This document shows, piece after piece, positions 1 to 4,646 of a DNA stretch of 9,055 bases. The position numbers were made by a program, and so were the translations under genes. Within the stretch, counting starts at the first letter, position 1. Every line of letters begins with the position of its first letter. Source of the DNA: Verrucomicrobiota bacterium (GTDB lineage Bacteria; Verrucomicrobiota; Verrucomicrobiia; Limisphaerales; AV2); assembly GCA_003218935.1 (NCBI GenBank), contig QHPA01000137.1, positions 1 to 9,055 of the forward strand, in the 5' to 3' direction. The notes under the pieces were generated by a model, which did not search any database, was not told where the DNA came from, and saw nothing but the letters and a program-made list of their open reading frames with translations.

Positions 1-22
1 AGCGCAGCAGCGCTTCCCTTCT

Positions 23-52
23 CCCTCTCCTCCGAAAAAAAGGAGGAGAGGG
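23..52. repeat. 11-bp perfect inverted repeat with A-rich loop
   Basis: Bases 23-33 (CCCTCTCCTCC) are exactly complementary to 42-52, separated by an 8-base loop GAAAAAAA. No T-run follows on the plus strand, so it is a poor intrinsic terminator. Pyrimidine-rich/purine-rich hairpins of this style recur between genes in many GC-rich bacterial genomes; that family assignment is from memory. The rest of 1-263 shows no supported gene. Confidence 0.6.
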
Positions 53-83
53 TCGGGGAGGGAGGCCGTTTTTCATCAGTTCC

Positions 84-130
84 CCCTCTCTCCAGCTCTC
101 TCCCCGCTCGTCCCTCGCAGGGAGAGAGGG
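84..130. repeat. 10-bp inverted repeat with 27-base spacer
   Basis: Bases 84-93 (CCCTCTCTCC) pair perfectly with 121-130 (GGAGAGAGGG). The 27 bases between are again C/T-rich. It lies 31 bases after the first inverted repeat and resembles it in composition, so the two look like related intergenic repeat copies. Just after it, 138-146 can form a three-pair CCC-TCA-GGG stem followed by five T (147-151), which is too weak to call a terminator. Confidence 0.5.
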
Positions 131-263
131 AAAAACGCCCTCAGGGTTTTTCATGCCGAACGCAAACTGGCGCGACACCTGAACGCTGCAAGGGGGCAGT
201 GCCATCAGGGGCGTCATGTGTTCGCACCGGTCTGAATTGCGCCTTGGAGGGCGGCAGCGCACC

Positions 264-1382
264 ATGTTAATGGTGCAACGCATGAACAGTCCCCGACACT
301 TCCGTGGAACGCTTCGAAATTATTTTGTTTGCCTGCTCCTGGCTAGAGGAGTCGTCGGTAACCTGTTCGCGGGTGACGAGATTCACGTCGAACGCGTCTT
401 CGGGCCGGAAATCAAAACCGGCGACTACAAGCATCCGGCGAGTTTCGATGAACTGCAGAACGGCGACATTTACCTGGTTTTCTTCAGCGGCAAAGGCGAA
501 TACAATGACAACAGAGCGGCCGTGTTCGGCTCGCGTCTCAAACATGGCGAACGCCGCTGGTCGTCGCCGCTGGCGATCGCGCGCGACCCGTTTCATTCGC
601 TCGGCAATCCGGTGGTCTGGCAGGCGCCCGATGGACTCGTCTGGCTGTTCTACGTTTCGCGTTACGGGACGCATTGGTCCGATTCGCGGATCGCCGCGAA
701 AGTCTCGCGCGACGGCGCGAAAACCTGGTCCGATTCGTTCACAGTCGCCTTTGACGAAGGGAGGATGGTGCGGGCGCACCCGATCGTTTTGCGCAACGGC
801 GGTTGCCTGCTGCCGATTTACCATGAAGTCGGACGCGACACGGAGTCGGTGGACGCCAACTGCACTTCGCTTTTTCTCCGACTCGATCCCGCGACCAAAC
901 TCTGGCAGCCGAGCAACCGCGTCCGGTCACGTTTGGGGAACATTCAGCCAGCTGCGGTTGAGGTCACGCCGGACCATCTCATCGCCTTCTGCCGGCGCGG
1001 TGGCGATTACAACGGCCGGCCCGACGGCTGGCTGGTGCGCGCCGAGTCGCACGACGGCGGGCGAACCTGGAGCGAAGGGCAGGATTCCGAATTCCCAAAC
1101 CCGAACGCGGCGGTGGACTTCATCAAGCTGCGCAACGATCATTTGCTCCTCGTTTACAATGACAGTTTCACGAATCGCGCGCCGCTGACCGTGGCCATTT
1201 CGACTGACAACGGGAAAACGTTTCCGTATCGGCGAGGCGTTGCCGAAGGACCGGGTGACTTTGGGTATCCAACGGCGGTGCAAACGCATGATGGCAAAAT
1301 CCATGTTGTATTCACGTCGGACGAACGGACGGTCATTCGTCACGCAATCTTTGACGAAAGCGCGGTTTTGAAGCAGAAATGA
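264..1382 (+). CDS. Secreted sialidase-like BNR/Asp-box glycoside hydrolase family protein
   Basis: About 372 residues if translation starts at ATG 264. An ATG at 282 is an alternative, and the frame stays open back to 216. GGAGG at 246-250 lies 13 bases before 264, which is longer than usual. The N-terminus has basic residues followed by a hydrophobic stretch (YFVCLLL...), reading as an export signal. Asp-box motifs (S-x-D-x-G-x-T-W/F) are seen at residues 262-269 (SHDGGRTW) and 313-320 (STDNGKTF), with a variant at 148-155 (SRDGAKTW, Ala for Gly). These mark blades of a six-bladed beta-propeller of the sialidase/neuraminidase superfamily (BNR_2 type). The HPASFDELQNGDIYLVFF segment near residues 57-74 is like the first blade of planctomycete and verrucomicrobial members. 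The fold is well supported. The sugar substrate cannot be read from sequence, and true sialidase activity is not implied. A secreted protein gene follows 9 bases later, suggesting co-transcription. Confidence 0.8.
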   Translation: MLMVQRMNSPRHFRGTLRNYFVCLLLARGVVGNLFAGDEIHVERVFGPEIKTGDYKHPASFDELQNGDIYLVFFSGKGEYNDNRAAVFGSRLKHGERRWSSPLAIARDPFHSLGNPVVWQAPDGLVWLFYVSRYGTHWSDSRIAAKVSRDGAKTWSDSFTVAFDEGRMVRAHPIVLRNGGCLLPIYHEVGRDTESVDANCTSLFLRLDPATKLWQPSNRVRSRLGNIQPAAVEVTPDHLIAFCRRGGDYNGRPDGWLVRAESHDGGRTWSEGQDSEFPNPNAAVDFIKLRNDHLLLVYNDSFTNRAPLTVAISTDNGKTFPYRRGVAEGPGDFGYPTAVQTHDGKIHVVFTSDERTVIRHAIFDESAVLKQK

Positions 1383-1391
1383 ACGAACGCT

Positions 1392-1667
1392 ATGAAAACA
1401 AATCCTCTTATCGGAGCACTGACGTTGGCGCTCGGAATCGAAACAGCGGCTTGTCCGAACAGCGCTGCCGCCGAGCCCCACACCAAACCCGTCCTGCTTT
1501 ACAGCCGTTACTACAATGCCGAGGGCGAACACCGCTACGAACCCAATGGCACTTACAAGCAAGTCATTCAACGCCTGCGCGAGGACTTCGAGGTGCGCAT
1601 CCACAATAAACCGCTCACGCGCGACACGCTTGCGGACGTGAAGCTGTTGTTCATCGTCAAGGTCTGA
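1392..1667 (+). pseudogene. N-terminal fragment of a broken secreted protein (GATase/ThuA-like fold suspected)
   Basis: 91 codons starting at ATG 1392, 9 bases after the sialidase-like stop, with no clear Shine-Dalgarno. The N-terminus is a good Sec signal: MKTN, a hydrophobic core LIGALTLALGI, and an AAA cleavage site near residue 27. The mature part (VLLYSRYYNAEGEHRY..., then LREDFEVRIHNKPLTRDTLADVKLLFI) has the beta-alpha-beta look of the start of a Rossmann-like/GATase-1-like domain. It ends abruptly in TGA at 1665-1667, right after a buried-strand sequence KLLFI. The continuation of the same domain lies in another frame from about 1658 onward. I read the two pieces as one disrupted gene. 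The function is unknown. Confidence 0.6.
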
Positions 1668-1669
1668 TC

Positions 1670-2143
1670 GTGTCCGGCAATCAGGAAAATCACAACCTCG
1701 AGGTCGAAGACATGAACAAGCTGCTCGCGCGCTTTGGCATCCAGGCCACTAACCTTTACACCGACGCCAAGAAACTCGTCTTGCCCAAGGAAACACCGAT
1801 CATCGGCGGACTGCGCTGGGCCTACTACACCGGCAACCTGTTGCTGCTCGATTCGGCGAGTCGGGCGAAACCGCGCGCGCTTGTGATGAACGATTTGAAT
1901 CAAAAGCCGCCCAAAGGCACGCGCGACCAGGCTGGCTGCCTGCTCGCCACGGCGGAACCGGGCAAAGGGCGCGTCGTCGTCGTAACAGACTCCGGCTGGC
2001 TGGCGGACTGGGCGTTCGACGAGGAAGGCATCGGCGGTGTCGCGCTCAAAGGCCAGGACAACCGGGAAATCTTTCGTCGCCTGACGCATTGGGCCGCTCA
2101 CGCCGGAGACTTAAAGATAGCATTCGACTTGAAACATGAATAG
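1670..2143 (+). pseudogene. C-terminal fragment of the same broken secreted protein
   Basis: 157 codons from a GTG at 1670, but the frame is open upstream of it and reads RQGLIVSGNQENHNLEVEDMNKLL, so 1670 is probably not a true start. GLIVSGNQ looks like the usual (G)GGLIVxGNQ strand-turn of GATase/ThuA-like domains, where a disordered loop normally separates it from the preceding LLFI-type strand. That loop is missing here, so the lesion looks like a small internal deletion that also changed frame rather than a one-base slip. The rest (TNLYTDAKKLVLP, RDQAGCLLATAEPGKGRVVVVTDSGW, DNREIFRRLTHWAA) looks well conserved and is compatible with a GATase1-like C-terminal half. A GTG-initiated cytoplasmic remnant is possible but would lack the signal peptide. 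Confidence 0.55.
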
Positions 2144-2222
2144 GCCGAACAAGCCCATTCACGCCGGGGAGGGCACGTCGCTCGCGTGCGGCAGCCTCGA
2201 TCCGCCGCTGCTTTGAAACTGT

Positions 2223-2240
2223 GCAGGTTTGGAAACCTGC
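2223..2240. repeat. Perfect 18-base hairpin repeat (GCAGGTTT-GG-AAACCTGC)
   Basis: Eight-base arms 2223-2230 and 2233-2240 are exactly complementary around a GG centre. It sits in the 290-base gene-free stretch 2144-2433. I recall near-identical 'GCAGGTTT GGAAACCTGC' text between genes in verrucomicrobial genomes, so it is probably one copy of a dispersed repeat family; this is from memory and not tested here. Confidence 0.6.
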
Positions 2241-2314
2241 TACGACCAAGGCGTTGCCTCGTCACAAAATTTGCGCAAGCTGCGAAAACTTCTGGGCATA
2301 GTAGTCCGGATGAG

Positions 2315-2333
2315 AAGGTCCGATGACCTTTTT
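2315..2333 (+). terminator. Weak terminator-like hairpin with T-run
   Basis: AAGGTC (2315-2320), a CGAT loop and GACCTT (2325-2330) form a 6-bp stem, with five consecutive T at 2329-2333. It is positioned after the sialidase-like gene and its broken neighbour, where a plus-strand terminator is expected. The stem is short and only half GC, so this is a low-confidence call. Confidence 0.25.
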
Positions 2334-2365
2334 GCCGAACCGTTGAGCGCGATGAAGCGCCAAAA

Positions 2366-2395
2366 ATCTGTGTCCATCTGTGTTCATCTGTGGTT
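2366..2395. repeat. Three tandem 10-base units, ATCTGTGNNN
   Basis: The units are ATCTGTGTCC (2366-2375), ATCTGTGTTC (2376-2385) and ATCTGTGGTT (2386-2395). The first seven bases are invariant. The minus strand reads ACCACAGATGAACACAGATG..., whose translation (TDEHRWTQ) I recall as a spurious peptide frequently annotated in Verrucomicrobia, Planctomycetes and other genomes. The block ends 38 bases before the VOC gene start. Confidence 0.7.
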
Positions 2396-2433
2396 TTCTT
2401 CGCTCGTCGGTTTTCCCGGCCGCGGTATTCAAG

Positions 2434-2805
2434 ATGAAGATTCAGGAATTGAACCACGTCGCGATTCACGTCAGTGATGTCGAGAAGAGTTGCGAGTTTT
2501 ATCGGCGCGTGCTGCAGCTCGAAGCAATTCCGCGTCCAGCCTCCACGTTTCCGGGAGCGTGGTTCCGGCTCGGCGCGAACCAGGAGCTCCATATCATCGG
2601 CGACCGCGCCGACCCCGTGTTCTCGCACAATCGCGGCAACCATTTCGCGCTTCAGGTGGACGATCTCGACGCGTGGGAGCGGCACTTTGACTCACTCAAA
2701 GCGGAACACCTGCCGCGTAAGCGTCGTCCTGACGGCGCTTCGCAACTTTTCATCCGCGATCCGGACGGGCACGTGATTGAATTGTTCACGCCGCCGTCGA
2801 AGTAA
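2434..2805 (+). CDS. VOC-superfamily (glyoxalase/bleomycin-resistance/dioxygenase) protein
   Basis: 123 residues from ATG 2434, the normal size for a single-chain VOC protein made of two beta-alpha-beta-beta-beta modules. The frame runs upstream to 2380, but that part is the tandem repeat and is not typical protein, so the start at MKIQELNHVAIHV is preferred; no strong ribosome binding site is seen. Candidate metal ligands fall in the family pattern: His8 (NHVAIHV), Glu51 (QELHII), His70 (NHFALQVDD) and Glu116 (HVIELF). They are comparable with the H-E-H-E set of bacterial glyoxalase I. The DPDGHVIELF signature closes module two. The ligands are complete, so it is likely an active cytoplasmic metalloenzyme, but the substrate is unknown because this superfamily includes lactoylglutathione lyases, epimerases, thiol transferases and dioxygenases. 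It converges with the minus-strand genes downstream; 2806-2912 holds no supported gene or terminator. Confidence 0.85.
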   Translation: MKIQELNHVAIHVSDVEKSCEFYRRVLQLEAIPRPASTFPGAWFRLGANQELHIIGDRADPVFSHNRGNHFALQVDDLDAWERHFDSLKAEHLPRKRRPDGASQLFIRDPDGHVIELFTPPSK

Positions 2806-2912
2806 ATTTTCGATCGCGCCGGGGAACCGGAAGTGAAACTCTGCGGTCGAAAGAATCCGGCGAAACTTTTCACGCATCCTTTCCCGTGAGTCCTCATACA
2901 AGGCAGCCATCT

Positions 2913-3113
2913 TCACGGAACGGGATACTCCTCGAGTACGCGTCCGTCTGGACTTGTCCGCCACGCTCTCTGCAACTTCCATGAGCTATCCTTGGATTCT
3001 CGAACCACAATGTAGTGATACGCAGAAGGGTCACCGTTCTTCACGCAAGTGAAGGTTCGCAACATCGGATAAGGTTCTCCGCAACTTTCCAACAAATTTT
3101 GCGGCTTCGTCAA
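2913..3113 (-). pseudogene. Out-of-frame C-terminal remnant of the upstream lipoprotein gene
   Basis: The minus-strand frame ending at 2913 reads LLESCGEPYPMLRTF, then YHYIVVRESKDSSWKLQRAW and RTSPDGRVLEEYPVP, followed by a stop. The strand-like KDSSWKLQRAWRT-DGRVLEEYPVP ending looks like a genuine protein C-terminus. I recall similar endings in verrucomicrobial secreted proteins. It overlaps the end of the 3031-3681 reading frame and is +1 relative to it. Joining frames inside the AAAATTT tract (minus strand, 3100-3094) gives ...EAAKLLESCGEP... and a continuous protein of about 255 residues. An independent small gene starting at a TTG (3113) is possible but less likely. Confidence 0.45.
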
Positions 3114-3681
3114 AATATCGAGTAAAGGCGTAGAATCGTAAAACGTCCTTCAACGGTTTGCCTTTCATTTCGCGGGCGGCCACCAGTAGATCGTTCGTCG
3201 CAGGCTGCTGCTTCAGATAGGCCTTAAAGCGAACCCGAACGTCCCGGGGCGGTTTGCCGTCCACGTAACCGAGCGCGTTGTACAACTCGGTCACCTCGGC
3301 GGCAACCGGCGTGAAGGCCGGGCTCTGCCGGAATTCGACCCATAACTCGTCCAGGCTCTTGCCCATGGCCTTGGCGAAAAACCTGTCGGAATAAGAACCT
3401 CGCCGCAGCTCGGTGTTGAGTTGGCGGACGACATTCGATCCATGCGTAGCGTCCACGAACAAGAGGAAGGCTCCCGCGCACGCGTAACCGTACGTGTAAT
3501 GCGGAAACGCGACGGAACATTGCGGACATCGCCAGCCATTGGTGTAGCCAAGCTTTTTAGTGGAAACGGTCGAGCGGCTGCTCGCGCATCCGCACAGGCA
3601 AACAGCAACGACGACCGGGAAGAAAAACTCGGTGGTATTGAACATAGACTGTGCCAAGCAACATGAAAGGATTGTTCTCAT
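3031..3681 (-). CDS. Lipoprotein with C-terminal half of a basic secretory protein (BSP) domain, probably frameshifted
   Basis: 216 residues. The start at 3681 is chosen because its ATG overlaps the previous gene's TGA as ATGA (3681-3678). A second ATG at residue 13 (3645) would also leave a signal peptide. The hydrophobic stretch FFFPVVVAVCLCGC ends in a good lipobox (L-C-G-C, Cys32). A CPQC pair lies at 52-55. Residues about 64-125 (YTYGYACAGAFLLFVDATHG...NVVRQLNTELRRG-YSDRFFAKAMGKSLDELWVEF) match the C-terminal part of plant/bacterial basic secretory proteins (PF04450). The N-terminal part of that family, with the HExxH zinc site, is absent, so peptidase activity is not expected. The tail after about residue 196 (VGKLRRTLSDVANL...) is probably out-of-frame sequence; see the remnant at 2913-3113. 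It is last in the three-gene coupled set. Confidence 0.6.
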   Translation of the reverse strand: MRTILSCCLAQSMFNTTEFFFPVVVAVCLCGCASSRSTVSTKKLGYTNGWRCPQCSVAFPHYTYGYACAGAFLLFVDATHGSNVVRQLNTELRRGSYSDRFFAKAMGKSLDELWVEFRQSPAFTPVAAEVTELYNALGYVDGKPPRDVRVRFKAYLKQQPATNDLLVAAREMKGKPLKDVLRFYAFTRYFDEAAKFVGKLRRTLSDVANLHLREER

Positions 3682-4646
3682 CGAGCGTTCCCGGAGTTGC
3701 CCTCGACCGCGAGAGGCCCGACGCTTGTGCGCTTGAGATACATTTTGCGCTTGGGAAAGTTGAACGTAACCAGGTGCCGCGCGAGAAATCTCAATCCGAT
3801 AAGTTTCGGGAGCCGCTCATTGCGCGGCATTTCCCCAATTATCAGATTTCTGTAAGTCTCTCCCCCAAATTCCGCCTCCGGGAAGCAAGCCCCAAGGCCC
3901 TTGGCGCCGTTCGATTCTGCTTGTGCAGCCGATACGTGCTGTGCTCTCAACGCCTGCTTGAACAACTTCCGCTTCAGCGCACCATCTGCATTACAGCCGG
4001 TATCGATCATCCACTTCGCGCGTTTGGCGCCCATAAAGTCCTCGCGCACGAAGACATGCCCTGTCCACGGAGAAATGGTAATGGGGAACGCCTGGCCCAG
4101 CTCTTCTGTTTTCAGATGGTCAGGATCGAGGAATCGGAGTTTGCCGGCCGTAAAGTCCAATTGGATGCAATAATGTTGCAAGCAGTCCATGCCTAAAATG
4201 GCCGCGCCGCCGTTCCAATCTATCGTGGAGACTTTTTTGCCGATCCGCAGTTGTGTGCCGCCCAGATAAAGTTCCGGCGCTTTGTAACTTGCGGCGGTGC
4301 CCTTTCTCATCGCCGGAAATTTAAACTTCTCCTTCCCGAGACGTTTCCCCAATTGGGGATTCAAAGACTTGTCTAACATGGTGTCCGGAGATCCCGTATC
4401 CACCATGACCGGAATTTCTTGTCTGCTCTTCAAATGGAGCGTCACTCGGATTTGGTCTCCGCGACCGGCGCCTTTGTTCAAAGATGTCTCGCCGGGAAGC
4501 GGTGGAGTGATTGAATCATCGGCATCCCAGTTCGGCGTTGTGGTGCAGGAACACCAGAACACCAGGCAGACACCGGCGCCGATCGCGTGGACTCGCGCTG
4601 CGTGCGGGGCTGAGGTCACTCTCGCGGAATTGAGGTCGGACGTCAT
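3678..4646 (-). CDS. Secreted bilobal retropepsin-like aspartic protease (paralogue of next gene upstream)
   Basis: 322 residues from ATG 4646, chosen because it forms an ATGA overlap (4646-4643) with the stop of the preceding gene; the frame is open to 4712 but that part overlaps the neighbour. The signal-like segment IGAGVCLVFWCSC could be a lipoprotein signal with a poor lipobox (W at -3, Cys34). Two catalytic-type motifs are present: MVDTG (Asp83) followed by AILG (residues 149-152), and MIDTG (Asp215) followed by KLIG (281-284). In retropepsins the DTG supplies the catalytic Asp and the hydrophobic-hydrophobic-Gly lies under the active-site loop. Retropepsins act as dimers of one DTG each, so two copies in one chain suggest a pseudodimer. 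C-terminal TFNFPKRKMYL and SVGPLA are shared with the paralogue. The substrate is unknown; peptidase activity is inferred from motifs only. Confidence 0.75.
   Translation of the reverse strand: MTSDLNSARVTSAPHAARVHAIGAGVCLVFWCSCTTTPNWDADDSITPPLPGETSLNKGAGRGDQIRVTLHLKSRQEIPVMVDTGSPDTMLDKSLNPQLGKRLGKEKFKFPAMRKGTAASYKAPELYLGGTQLRIGKKVSTIDWNGGAAILGMDCLQHYCIQLDFTAGKLRFLDPDHLKTEELGQAFPITISPWTGHVFVREDFMGAKRAKWMIDTGCNADGALKRKLFKQALRAQHVSAAQAESNGAKGLGACFPEAEFGGETYRNLIIGEMPRNERLPKLIGLRFLARHLVTFNFPKRKMYLKRTSVGPLAVEGNSGNAR

Noticed and set aside
1379..1609. ATGA overlap at 1379 opening a 76-codon frame
   Set aside because: It is out of frame with the signal-peptide gene starting at 1392, and its peptide looks like shadow coding.
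1650..1672. Programmed ribosomal frameshift joining the two halves of the split secreted protein
   Set aside because: No slippery heptamer is visible and an expected loop seems missing, so a deletion is the simpler reading.
2366..2395. CRISPR array
   Set aside because: Units are only 10 bases long, tandem without spacers, and only three copies.
2692..2982. 96-codon minus-strand frame over the VOC gene end and the convergent gap
   Set aside because: Arg-rich composition, overlaps the conserved VOC C-terminus, no recognisable motif.
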